A stretch of DNA of 64,000 bases from Lucifuga dentata (lineage: Eukaryota > Chordata > Actinopteri > Ophidiiformes > Bythitidae): contig VXCM01002118.1 of assembly GCA_014773175.1 (NCBI GenBank), positions 62,001 through 126,000 on the forward strand. The letters are read 5' to 3'. Numbering within the stretch: position 1 is the stretch's first letter; each line of letters starts with the position of its first letter. Under the pieces are notes generated by a model. The model did no database searches, was not told the DNA's origin, and saw only the letters and a list, made by a program, of their open reading frames with translations. The translations under genes were made by a program, and so were the position numbers. Positions 24,601 through 38,600 of this stretch are shown piece by piece.

Positions 24601-27600
24601 ATAGTGTTGGGAATTGTTTGCCATGTGGTGAATATACACGATTTGTTGCTTAAAGGACCATACCGTCCATTTTGCTTATGAAGTCCCGGTCATTTAAAAT
24701 TTTTGATAAACGCAGGACTTCTTTTGGGACTATATTCCCCGGTGGAGACATACATTCACACTGCGCTTTTTATTGTGCTTAAATGCTAAAATTACATAAC
24801 TTCTAAAAAAAAACAAAACCTGAATACACATCTTGTTGGTGATGATGGATTACCTATCCCAAGAACGTTTACAGTATCAACAAGTTGATTTTAATAGCAG
24901 AATGAACTGAAACCAATGGCGGTCTGGAAGGTAGGAAAAACATTTTTAATTCACCATTCCAGCTTTGGGTAATGAGTGTTAGAAAAGTTACATGTACAAA
25001 AATTGAATATATTTGGCTCAAACATGCAAAATGAATGGTATGGTCCTTTAATCGGTTTACACGAAGAAGTAAGTGAGAAAATGCATGTTTACATGTAATC
25101 TAGGTCTGTACTCTGTCGATTTATGCTGATTGTATTCTAATTATGATTACATATTTTTTTTTAAATCTACTTAACACCTTAATCAGATTAGAATCAAAGT
25201 TGTAACATGTATGTAAATTTATTGAGTCTCTTTGTGAAACTTCTCACCGCAGGGCGATTATGGGCTCATATTAACGTACACAGTTTTAAAACATTCTCAC
25301 GTTTCATCCACTCTCCTGACATCTCACTCTCCATCTTTCTTTATTCCTTCTTTATCTCCTCTGCTGACACAACTGTTCATCATCAGTGGCTGCTGCTGTT
25401 TCCCATACCTGGTTATTATGATTCACTAATATCAATTTTTGGAATCATTCTTGCTAAACGAGTCAGTTTTCATGGTTTTATAATACTTTAGAATTACTAC
25501 CGTCTTCTTCTTTTTCTGTAATGGTGCTTGAGGCCAAATATGACATCCTCTCTTTCTCTGTCTTGTCCTCTGTTGTGTCCTCTCCCTCCATCTTCCCTCC
25601 TCCTCCTTTTATCCTCTGGGACCACGACTTCTGTTGGTGGCCATACTGCCTTTCCTCTTTCTCATCCTCTGGTTCTTTGCATCCTCTGCAGGAGCTCTAG
25701 CTTTCCTTTCCTCCTCTTATCTATCCCTCACTCCCCTTTCCTCTCTTCTCTAACCATCTTTTTAGCCTCTAATGATCGAGACTCCAGAAAGTCTCCTCAG
25801 CTGGATATCACACGCTCTGCATGTTCTCTGTTTTCCATCATCCATTCTGTCATCCCTCTCTCTTTTCTTGCCGTGGGCAGAGTTTACAGGTATTGCATCT
25901 GACCTTTTGCTATATTTTCTGTCTTTTCTTCTCTCTGCCTTCATTGATTGTTCTCTTTGTTCATTCACCCAAACAGAACAATCCCTATGATTATCGGTGA
26001 ACGTGTGTGAAATATCTGCATGTCTTCTGGATGGAATTCCATGAAATTTGGAAAGAATGGAACCATAGAGGATAAATACTAATGATCTGTGATCCACTGA
26101 CTGTTGTTCTAGTGCAACCAGGAGGTCAAAGTTCACATCAACACATCAGTTCATGACAAGATACCACAAAAATGACAGAATTTCTATCACCTTTACTTTA
26201 TAATGGACTTGATGCTAACATGCAAATATGCTTTCATTCTTTGTTAAAATGAAAATATGCTAATATGCTAGACATTACATGCTTGATATTTTGTTATAAT
26301 GCTAACTGCAAGCTGATGCCAAACTTTACATGCAAAGCATTAGATATGCCTGTTTACACAATAGGAATGTTAACATGCTATATATTGCATGCTAAAATTA
26401 ACATGCTAACTTTTCAAATTTTAGTATCCTAATGTTAGCATGCTAGAATGGTATTTATAGCATTAAGATCAAAATACACCATGGAGAGGTTAAACTTTTT
26501 GATTGTGGTAACTAAATGGGCTTTTATCTGGCACCATCCTCAGGCCAAATCTAATCTGCTGCCCCACTAGTGGTAAGAATCTAAGTAAAGCAAATGTGTC
26601 TCAACTTTTTTTTTTTTTTTTTTNTTTTTTTTTTTTTTTTTGGTGTTTGGATAATTAGCATTTATTCATCTATCTTTCACTTTTTCACCCTTTTAGCCTT
26701 TTTTATCCATCCAACCATCAACTATTCCATCATGTCACCCCCCTGCCCTCCTACCATCTTTATAGCCTCTGGGTAGAGCGGCTCTATGAGGACTCCTCTG
26801 CTCGTGGCCACGCTCTCCACCAGCTCGTTGAGCGCTGCGCGTTTGATTTCCTTTCCCTTCAAGTCGGCCACGCAGTCCAAGAAATCAAACAGCACGCAGC
26901 ACTGCTGCAGCTTCTTACAGAACAGGTCATGTAACTCTGCCACCGGGGCATCTGCAAGACAGGAGAGAGGAGGACATGTTAGACAAGGAGGTTAAAGGTC
27001 AAAAAAGCTGTGCAGCTCAACCAAATTGAATGTCTTTCCTGAAAAGAATTTTGCGTTTGGTGGTGAAGCAGTTGGAGCGTTTGATAAAGGAGGAGAGCAG
27101 GAAAGCAAGCAGGAGCTCAGAGAGATGCATTCTACAGGCTAGATCTTCTCTCAGAGGTAATGAGGGAGACAGCATAGACTATTACTTCACAAACACGTCT
27201 GTATCCACCCACACACACACACACACCCCTTCCTCCTGTGGGCTATGTTGTATCTCAGTCCTATTACCTGTCAGATTCATTCTCCAAACCTGTTCGTCAC
27301 AATGAAACAACCTGCTGCCGGCTGGCAGATTAAAACCTGAAAGCTCCAAAAACTCCACTTCTCACAGATGCAGACAAAGTGGCTAATACCAAATTATAAA
27401 CAAGTATAATGACTTTTAAATTGATTCCAAGAACCAGAGGGTGTAAAACGGTGTTGTAAAGCTTTCAGAAAATGGAAGATTTGAGGACAAAAATTAAACA
27501 ACAATACATTTACAAGGCTTGACAGCAGCGACATGGGAGAGCTTTGTTCTATTCCTGAGCAACAAGTTGATTGATGATTCAGTTAGCATGAATGGCAGCA

Positions 27601-30600
27601 AAACATCCATATTTTAGCTTCCAAAATCAGTAAAATATCAGTGAGTCATCAATCAACTTGCTGATTGATGACTCAGTGGCTAAATATGGCAGCAAAACAT
27701 CCATATTTTAGCTTCTGATATCAGTGAAATGTATGTATAAGCTAATCAGAGCATTACATTGAATACACATTCTGCTATCAGCTAAACAAAATAATTAAGA
27801 TTGGACAGAAATTAGGCCTAAACTGGACTAAAGGTTGGATTATGCAAGATTTTTCTAGTTTTCAGGGGAAAAAAAAAATCTCTGCTATTGTATGATACAC
27901 TATACAGTATAATGCCTTGTATACGTAATCTCCATCTGTCAAACAATATACATTTACCGTGACGGTAGAATACCTGGGAAGTGTACAGTTGGAGGGAGGA
28001 TGATTTGAGGATTAGCTTTAACCCTTCTTAACCTCCATGTGGGAAACCCCAGGAGGAGTAAGGGGCTGACTGGAGCCCGTCCAACCCCAGACCCCCTCAC
28101 CTCTTTTGGGCACACTAGGACCATCTGCTCCCCTTGGCAAGGAGCAAAGCAATAAAAGGAGAGATTGTCATTTACTTGAGGTGTCGAGACACAAACAATC
28201 TTATGATGCCGCGGACGGTGATGTTTTATTCATAAATTATGACTAATTGTACTTCCTGTTGTAATCATAGTTACTGATGCAGATAAAAGCATTTCTCTGA
28301 AGTCTCGTTGTTACTATTCCAAGTTGTTTGATAAAACTCAACATTTAAAGACTGGTTTTTATGAAACAACTTAGCTTTAATATGAAATCAATTCCAGTTT
28401 TTCTTGTTTGCAACTTTAAACCTGCATTAATGACTATTTTTGGTGTTAATAATAAATCAAATGATGTAACAGGTATTTAGCTTTTAAGACAGGAAGACAA
28501 TGTACGCTTTAAGCCTGATTTTAACCCCGATTTAATAATTCAAAGAGCTGGACTGAATTTTAGTCTGATCAGCTGTCGTTTAGCTCCAATTAAAGACCAA
28601 ATAATCTACAATTAAGCGATCAGGCGTTTCTGACATGCTGGAAATTTTGGTCGGCCGTCTTGCAGTTTGAGAAGTCTTACAGGATAATTTCTTTAATGCA
28701 CAGATTTCCCTACATTCATACTGGAAAGCGTCTGCACACGCCCACATTTTGGATATGGCCATACTGATTAGATGGGAATAAACCTTCAGTGAAAATCATC
28801 AATCAACAAATCTGTCCAGAGATTTCCTTCAGTGGGAATGCTCATGTTGTTGCATTGCATCACTTTGGCTGTTCAGAAGGAATGCAAACGTATAGGATGA
28901 ATTAACTTGTATAGTGTTTGCTTGGCATTAATCTCTTTTACCTCATCACTCAAACCTGAAAATCCTCCATTATATTATTTCTTTCCAGGGCAAATTTCTC
29001 TAAACTTTCTCTTTTTGTGCTTTTTAGTTTTCAGAAGTTTCACTATGTTGTCAACTTTCCACAAAAAACTTCTCTGACTTTTGCAACTTTCCTGCCTGTT
29101 ATTGCTGGGGTTTTTTTTAAGAGTTTGTCTATTTGACATCTACTATTCACATCTATGAGCCTGTCCACTCAGCTGTGTGAAGCGGTCGATTTGTTCTTGA
29201 ATTGCAGCCATTTCTCAGTGACTGGACAAAAGTGTGACAGCCGCATTCACACAATTCCGTGACTATTTGTGATGAAAAACTACTGTTAAAAAGTTGAAGA
29301 GGGTAAAGCATTTCTTCTGACTTTGCTGCGGGGCTGAATGCGAATCTGAATCGGTGTCATGACAACCAGAAATTATCTGTGTTTGTGTCTCTTGGCTTGT
29401 TTGAGATAAGTGTTAGCTGCAGCTCAGATTGTTTCAGCCTTTTGACCCTTCATCGCTCTTCTACCTCTCTCTCTCTCCTCCTTCCTCCCTTACTTTCTTC
29501 CTCCACCCTTCTATTTTCCCTTTTTCTTTCCACCCCTTCCTATCCTGCCCTCTGTTATCCTTTCTGTCTCTCCACTGCTCTCTCTTGATCTCTATCAGCC
29601 CTCTCCATCCTTCTCTCCTCCTTCCCCCTCTCCTTCTTCCTCTCCGTCTCTGCACTCTCTCTCTCTCTCTCTCCCTCTGCAGACAGGCTGTGAAGGTGAA
29701 ATCTAATCCATTTTTAATGGAGAGTAATTGTATGAAGATGTATCCATGCTGGGACTGAGAAGGAAGAACAGAGCCAGGTGAAAAGATGAGGGGAAGAAAA
29801 AGAGTGTATGTGCATTTGAAAGAGTGAGAGAAGGTGAGAAAAAAAGAGAGAAGATGAGGGGAATGAAGAGACTTGGCGGGTCGTGCAAGAGCAAATGTGG
29901 GAGAGAGTGAAAGAAAGAAAATGGGAGAACCGAGCAGAGAGGAAAAATCTGTAGGGAGCCGACAGGCACGGAGTCACAACACAACGCAAATGTGTAAAAT
30001 CACCCCATTTATCACGGGGCTGATAAATGGGTTAAAATCCGGGTGAATAATGTGGGCTGGAAGAAAGAATATTATTTCACATCACTATCTACAATATCAT
30101 GTCTTGTGCAAATGGAAAATATTGGCAAAAATTGGGGTAGGATGTGATGCGAGACCAAACTGAGATAGTAAAAAGTGAAATGTATTTGCGTTTTCCTGGT
30201 GGCTTTGCTATTATTAGGTTAGTGCAGGTTGCTGCAGACTCATTCATTTAAAGCTGTTTTTAACGTCATGTCAGTACAGCGATTAGAAGATTATCTCACA
30301 TCTTAATCACAGCAAGTGATTAAACAATTTCAATATTCATTAGAAAGCGGTTTCATAATCTGGATTCCACCTGCATTGTGATGGGGTCTCAGCTGGCAGG
30401 TCGTTATGCTATTAAAGTTTAAAGTTTTTTTTCTTGCTCCATGGATGAGCTTCTCCGTGTTCTGATTCAAAATAACTTTATTAAGGAGAGCAAGCGCGAC
30501 GACGAGGAAAGGTGACATTTTAAAATTTTTTATGTTAGAAATGGGTCTCAGCTGTACAGGAGACATTTACGCCAAGATAGTTTTGACTGAGATCTGATCA

Positions 30601-32731
30601 CAGTGCGAGTCAGACCACGCTCGTATCTGGATGAAAGGATTTCCCTGGTTCAAAATTTTGGATCCAATCCGAAACAGACCTGTGGAAATCCTATTTGGGT
30701 CTGAAATAGACCTGAGGATAATTAGACCCAATCCAAAATGCTCTCCATTTCACCTCAAAAAGCACATTTTCTCCTGCAGGATAATGAAGCACCATGTGAT
30801 CAGAGATGATAGGGAGTCCACTTGTACCCACTCAGGTATAATGATGCATTCGACAGACCTCAGATATTTCCGACGTCTTTCTTGGAAAAATGTGTTGGAA
30901 CGGCACTTGAAGTCGGAGCTCCGGCTGGGAAACCCGGACAAAATGATCTACCCCGACTTACCGAGTATGATGTCACTCAACATGGCAGCACCCATGGAAG
31001 TGAGCTTTGTGAATGGAAATGATCAGCTAAAAGGCGAATAAAGTATTTTTTCTTGCATGAAATTGAAAGAAAAAGGTCAGAATATATCGCCAAGTTAACT
31101 ATCTATTTTGTATAATAACTGTTTGCCATTGATACATAAGTGTAAATAATTTCACAATATTACTTCTCTGCACAAAGTTTAATACCCACTGTGATTAATA
31201 TCATTGTAAAACAACACAACAAACAGTCCTGTAGTCTAACTTTACTTTAGTTAGCATTTAATAGGAAGTTTAATTAATTTTACAGAATTTATTGGTGTTC
31301 AGCGATGCTTTTTTTTGATTACATTTGGCTGAAACGGTTTGAGGTTGGAAGTTGGAATTCCAACTGGAAAAAATTTGAATTCCGAGGTCTGTCGAACGCA
31401 GCATGAGACATGTTGACACACAGGACCCAGATCTGATTAGACTAAATATCCCAGAACTGAGAGGATCCAGAAAGAACTCTAATCTGGATACAAATCTCGT
31501 TTTGGAGCCATACATTCAAAGTCCACTGAGTAATAAATCTCTTTTTTCAAGGCAGGCTTTGCAAAAGTTACAAAAGTTCCATAATTATAAAAGCACGTTA
31601 AAAAACAGTCTATTGGCAGGTAGACAATACAAAATCCATATTAAGGAAAGCAATTACCCTCCTTTATGCTTCAGTTTTCAAGTGACAGACATGGTAGATC
31701 AGATTAAATTAGAAAACCGTAATGAGATGCTTTTTTGTGTATGTATGTGTAGATGTTTTTGACAGAATAAATCCAGAAAGAATTAAAAAAAAAAAAAAAT
31801 CAAAATTTAGAAAATAATGTGAAATAAATCATAGAAGTACTCGATTATAGACAATTCTAAAAATTAGAAACAGAAAATCTCAAACATCGTAATCATTCTT
31901 TTAAAAAAGAAATTTGTCCTCCCTTTTAGACTTGTGTTTTTTTCCAGAGCAGCTTTTTAGGTGATGAATATTAGCAAATTTCAATGAAAAATGAAATGAA
32001 AAATCCCAATTACAGCAAAATGCCAATGGAAAACTACACATTTCAGTTTTCCATACTTGTGTTTGTCTCAGTGCCTTCAAATAGTCCAAATGCTGGGAAA
32101 ATGCCACTGTTTGTGTGGAATATTCCATCCACACACAGATGGCAAATGGCAAAATATTCCTCTAAAGGTTAAAGCAATAGAACAGCATTTATATGCTGCT
32201 ACTGTACATGACAAGATGTTATAAAAAGGACGAGATAGGTTTGAAGATGTTAGTGATAAACAGACAACCTGAAACAGAGAGAGAGAGATGAAAGGAGTAA
32301 AAAGAGCGGTAATATATGGCTGATAACAAAGACACATACACAAACACACTCACAGCTGCACGCGCACAAATCTAAATATAGTCCTGCTGGGGGNNNNNNN
32401 NNNNNNNNNNNNNNNNNNNNNNNNNNNNNNNNNNNNNNNNNNNNNNNNNNNNNNNNNNNNNNNNNNNNNNNNNNNNNNNNNNNNNNNNNNNNNNNNNNNN
32501 NNNNNNNNNNNNNNAGAGAGAGAGAGGAAGAGAGAGAGAGAGAAGTCATGGGGAGGAAATGCCAAGAGGGAGGAGAGGAGAAGGGAGAGGTACAGGGTTA
32601 AAAGATGACATCATCCTTATCCTCCCTCTTCTCTCTCTCTCTCCTCTTTCCATTACTTGGTGCCTCAATTCTTATCCACCTCCCTTATTCTCTCCTAGCC
32701 TTCTCCATCTTCTCTTCCTTTCCTTTTCTAC

Positions 32732-32772
<41 letters not shown>

Positions 32773-32837
32773 AGGATTTCATCTTCTTAAATGAGATGAG
32801 CAAGTACAGCTTTAAATAATAGTTATTCTGTTTGGGG

Positions 32838-32907
<70 letters not shown>

Positions 32908-33109
32908 NGTGTGTGTGTGTGTGTGTGCATGTGAGTGAGTGACAGAGAAAGAGAGAGAGGGAGGGGGGTGAGAGATAAGGACAGCTTCTGTTTTAGCTTC
33001 CACCCAAGCCTCCTCTGCACCTCTGTCATTAACACACACATACGCATGTGTGCACACGCACACTCAATGCACAAACACAGTGACGCAGGGGGAAAAGGAA
33101 AGAATAGGT

Positions 33110-33151
<42 letters not shown>

Positions 33152-33243
33152 GAGACACACAATGGGAAAATGGAAAGGGGGAGTAGAAACTTTAAAAAGG
33201 GAAGAAGAGAAAGGCATAATTATAAATAGTTTAAGAGACAGAT

Positions 33244-33278
<35 letters not shown>

Positions 33279-35623
33279 TCTAAAAACTGCAGTCTAAAAG
33301 TCCAGGCAGTATAAATATCACCTAAAGGGGATGAGTAATGTACGTTAAGTAAATAACCTAATCCTGTTAATAACACACAATCTGTCCACGACATGACAAA
33401 CTGTCTGAGAATCACATCATCCATATTCATTATCCGGCTTATAAACAGGGTGATTAGAAGGAGATGTTCCCTGTGTCGCTTCCAGGCTCCCATCCTCACA
33501 TTTTAGAGAAGGTTGAAGAGTAAACAGCGATTTAACACGCTGGAGTCAAAACATGATAGAAATCATCAGCCGGGTTCAATGACGTGGACGAGCCCAGATA
33601 CCGAGAACAGGAAATGAGACTAGCTGTGTTTTATCATGTATCTTCTGGTTTTTGGGAAATGTCTCAACTTTCTTGCTTTTATTTGTTAAAGAAAAACACA
33701 GAAATGAACATTTGTGACATGATCAGCTTGACATAATGAGAATTTTTATGCCAAATTATGACGTCTTCTATTTGAAAAAGATGACAGCTACTCTGACAAA
33801 ACAAGTGTTCTGCATTAAGGCAAAACTCATTTCTCAACAATAAAAGTGAAAGCTATCTTAAGAGCGGCTTTGTATTTTGTCGGCAAAGGATTTCAAACTT
33901 GACAGCAAACTCTTTAATTATCATATTTGCTGGTTTGCAAAGAGAAAAATCCAATCCTTTCTTTGACAAAGGCTGTGAGAGAAGGTTAAGTCACAGCGAA
34001 AGATTAAGTGTCACACTAAGCCCATCCTGAAATAATCCAACGTTACTAATAATATGCGTTTCCACTGCAGAGTGTGATGCTGAGGAGTGGGATGCTACAT
34101 GCTGTGGTTCAAATCTTTTCACTGTCATTTTTGTTGCTTACATTCCCTATAATCAGCTGAATCATGTTTAAAGGACCATACTGTCCATTTTGCATGTTTG
34201 AGCCTAATATATTCAATTTTTATACACATAACATTACTGACAATCATTTCCCAAAGCATACTACCGGTACAGTGAATTTAAAAATGTTTTTCCTACCTTC
34301 CAGGCCGCTGTTGGTTTCAGTTCATTCTGGTATGCTATTAAAATCAACATGTTGATACTTGAAATGCTATTGGGATAGGTAATCCATCATTACGAACAAG
34401 ACGTGTGTTCAGGTTTTTTTTTTTTTTTTTTTTTNCCAGGGAATATAGTCCCAAAAGAAGACCTGCGTTTATGGAAAAATTTAAACAACTGTGACTTCAT
34501 ATGGCTGCGTAACGATTACCAGGCAAAATATTGATTTTTAAGGTTGAATATTTGATTTTGAAATCTTAAGAAATTTTGCAAAATATCAGGAAAGCTGAAA
34601 TACGGTTTTATCCTTTGAGAAATGGTTGTCAGTAAGATAACATGGATGAAAATTGAACATATAGGCTCAAACATGCAAAATGGCCGGTATGCTCCTTTAA
34701 TAAGCAGATTCCCATTTCAATCAACCTAATGTCCAAAACACCTTGAACGCCTCACATGCATTTTACACATTAAAATTCTCCTCTGAAACCAATGTTTGCA
34801 GTGCGAAATAGAAACACAAATTGGCGACAGTCAGTAAACAAATATGGGAGACGGTTATCCCAGCTGGAGACATCTTCAACATTTGATTAGCGGCTTTACT
34901 GAACCCTCACTTGTTGAATGATAATCTGTTTCTTGGCTCTGCGGCGTGATCGCAGCAACCACGCCGCTCCCTCCGTGCTGCTGTTTCTCACAAACAAGGA
35001 AATGTGATAAATGAAAAAAAAAAAAAGACATTTCTCACATTGCCTTGTCTTTGATTAAGGGATTGAGCGTGCGATTCATCCAAACCGAGAGGCGGCTCAG
35101 TCCATCTAAATCCGCTTTTCCCCCATAACTCTTGCATCCAAATGACCACTTAGTGAAGGTGGACATCATTTCAGAGCTGTTACGCTCATTTATCGTTTGC
35201 TGTTTTGGTGCTATGGTTGATTTTCTGCCTCAGAAGCACAATAACATATTTAATAGTGAAAACACCCACAGTGATTGATCAAACAGCTAATTTGCTAGTT
35301 TGTCAGCATATTCCTTTAAGGATCAACTCTGGCTGCGGTTACTGCATCGCTCGGAATTTCATTGCATCCTCTGCCGTGCAATATCCTCCGTTGTTTTTTT
35401 TATCTCGACATCTCTCCGCCTCCCTCTGATCCTCCTCCACCTGTCAGCTTAATGTTCAGTCATTTCCTCTTTCCTCATCCACTCTATTTCTTTCATCCCC
35501 CCCCCACACCCNCACCCCCCTCTCAAACTCTCTCTCCCTCTTAATTGATCAGAGACAGTGGAGCGAAACCTTCTCCATGGCTTCTGTAACCCAATACCAG
35601 GCGTGTCCAGCTGGCCTCTCCCT

Positions 35624-35671
<48 letters not shown>

Positions 35672-38600
35672 CATTCAAGCTCCTACATGCAATCTGTGTC
35701 ACGCAAATCACACACATCATATGACATAAGAGAAGGTGACTGTTTTACAGTAAACGGCGCCTTAAAAGAAAGCTCAACTACATTGATTTTCATAATGTGG
35801 ATAAACACACATGCAAAAAAAAAAAAAAAAAAANAAAAAAAAAAAAAAAAAAAATTAAATCATATCATGAAATTTAACACGTGAGCTAGCTGGTGTGAGG
35901 ATGTGTTCCACGTGTGACCTGTGCAACATTCCTCAGAGAAACAAGTCTGGTCTCCACGCAGGGAAATTCACCTTCTATCACAATGCAGAGCCTCGCTTTT
36001 TTTTGCATCTCTTGCAACAAATAAACTACCACCGGTCTATTTTTAACATCGACACACACACTGCTGCTAAACTGTTAGCAATGTTATGCAGCTCTCATAT
36101 TATTGCACGGAAACAAAGCTCTTGTGCTGCATGCGCTGTGTTGCCAAGCTTCTTCCATTTCAACAAATAACAGCAATTTGACAGCACTTTTCCAAACGAA
36201 ATACACTAGTTTCTGCAGAGGGCACGACAGGGGTCAAAGTTCAATGTTTGGGTGCTGATCAAAAAGCATATCGCTTGCAGGATGCATCGGTGTCAGAACA
36301 TCTCCATAAAAAATACACAACAATGGAGGAAACAGGTGCAACGGCTGATTTTATGCACTAATCTAGATTTAGCATTTAAGTTTTAAGCTAACAAGCTATT
36401 TGACAGAATATGTTGTAGTTTCCAGTCTGTTTGCACCGTTATAATGCTGCTCCATCCTAAATATGATACTCTTCCTGTACTATATCCTGTCTTAAGAGGG
36501 TCTCTTTAAGATTTTATGACATACAGCACACGTCTGACGGCATGTTTTCACTTTCATCCCTTCAAGTTTTAACAGCAGGAAGGCCTCATTTTTTGAGTAG
36601 CTGACATTCATTCCATAGCCAACACAAGCAGAGGTGTATTTTTAATTCTTTTGCAGATGAGGGCCAGTTTGAAATGCATTTCCTAACAGAAAGCTTGCAC
36701 ATGCATCCTTTGACATGAATGTTTACATGCAAAACTGCAAGAAACTTGCATTGCTTGAAGGATACTCAGATTTTCTGCTGGTCCAGGGCTGCCGTGGAAC
36801 AGTTATTCTGATATTTAGGGGGTGATGAGCTGGTAAATACAATTAATTTTCACATTAACCTAAACTCTGTGACATCGCTTCCTGCTGTCCCGCTCGACTC
36901 CAAATCACCATCTGTTGTGCAACAAAGCCTGATTCACTTATATCTTCCGTACTGGAGGTTTTTTGTGGCTTTTACAGAGGCTTACATGCCAGTATCACCA
37001 TCAGGATGGGGTTCATGCAGGTACGAGATTAAACAGCATCTAAGCTCACACAGCATCTTTAACTCGGAGTGATTTGAAGCACTTTGCTTATCAGCAGCCC
37101 TTTGCTTGGACAAGCCACTGCTGGAAGCCTCATAAAAGTCAGATACAGAAAATATCATCCACAGCTGTTCTATGTCATGAATATTTCCTGTTTTCTTTGG
37201 AAATGCTGCTCCTAATTAGCACATTGAAAACTCAGCATCAGAATTTATTATCAGATAACCAACAGTGGAGTTAAGGATACTGAATCGTTTGTAAAAAAGC
37301 TCTTCTGCACGCTGATGATGGCAATGATCGTCTGGTTCCCAGCGAAACCAGATTTTTGTTAAAGCCCTATGTTTCAATTCAGGCAAATGAAGCATATTGT
37401 AAGGATGAAAAGCTTAATCTGATCAGGCTTTATGCTGTCCTAGATGTATAATATGTAGTCAAAAATACAATGTGACTGTGTTGAAGTTGTACAGGCTAGC
37501 AGGCTGGCAGAACATGCCGCCAGGCAGAAAGTTGTTTTTGTGTGTATCTGCAGCAACAACATTCCTTAAGATCTCAACATCATCTACAGTGTGTCCCGTG
37601 ATTGTCCTGCATACAAACTGGCTCGACACAAACACACAAACTTTAGAAAAGCCTTTAGGACTACAATGCTTTCTGCAGGATTTCATCTTCTCTCAAACAG
37701 ACTGACAGACGATTAACAGCAAACTGATCTCCACACAAGGAGCAACTTTCTACCCACACTGACTGCATTTCACACCACACTTGTGATGTTTCCATCCCCA
37801 CTGTTGACATTTCGATACACAGCGATGAAGGATTTAACGGGAGTGATGATGTTTCCATGGCGATCACATGCCTACCTGAGGCAAAGATGTGTTTTACCCC
37901 AATTGTTGATAGCATCAGTCCCTGCAGATCCCATTTACACCTGATGACTCAGAAGAACTGTAATTCAAAATGCCTGGAGAACTGGATAATCTGATCCCAT
38001 TCTGAGTGGATTTGGACCTAGCATTAACATGCAATTCTATTAATCAAATAAGATCCAAATTCACGTTTAATTTTAACACCTGTGTGGCATCAAGAGGAGG
38101 AAAATCCTGATATTGACTACAGAGGGATTTTAATCCAAATTTGAATGTCAAAGGCAAAAGAATCTATTGCTACCTTGATTTTCAGATAGTCAATAATCTT
38201 CTTGTGGCGAAATAGAAATCTATTCCCAGTCCGCGTGAGAATCACCTGTGCATTTGTCCGCTGGTGCATAAACACGGCATTAGTCTTAATCATAAATTTG
38301 TTTGTCTGATGACTAAATGGTGGGAATGAATGTGACCTTAGCCTGGTTAGCCTGCTACAGGCAGCAGAACACCCATGATGGTAAGCCTGACTGGTGTCTG
38401 CAGCCTCAGGGGAGATCATCGCAGCTGTGGCAGAGCGCTAAGCTAACAGCCTGTTCTGTGACTGAAGACACAGAGGAGCACAACCGGTGCAAAAATGATG
38501 TCTTATATGACAGGATATCAGGCATAGTAGACTAGATTATGAGCATGACAAAAGCTACATTTATGTTAACTCCAAAACTGTTTTTGGAAATTGAACATGA

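Noticed and set aside
28024..28145. GC-richer segment resembling an exon
   Set aside because: No open frame with flanking splice sites and no recognised protein or repeat.
30631..31041. 136-codon open frame on the plus strand
   Set aside because: No signal peptide, domain or exon-like splice context, and it overlaps the TIR element at 30841-31404. Most likely chance.
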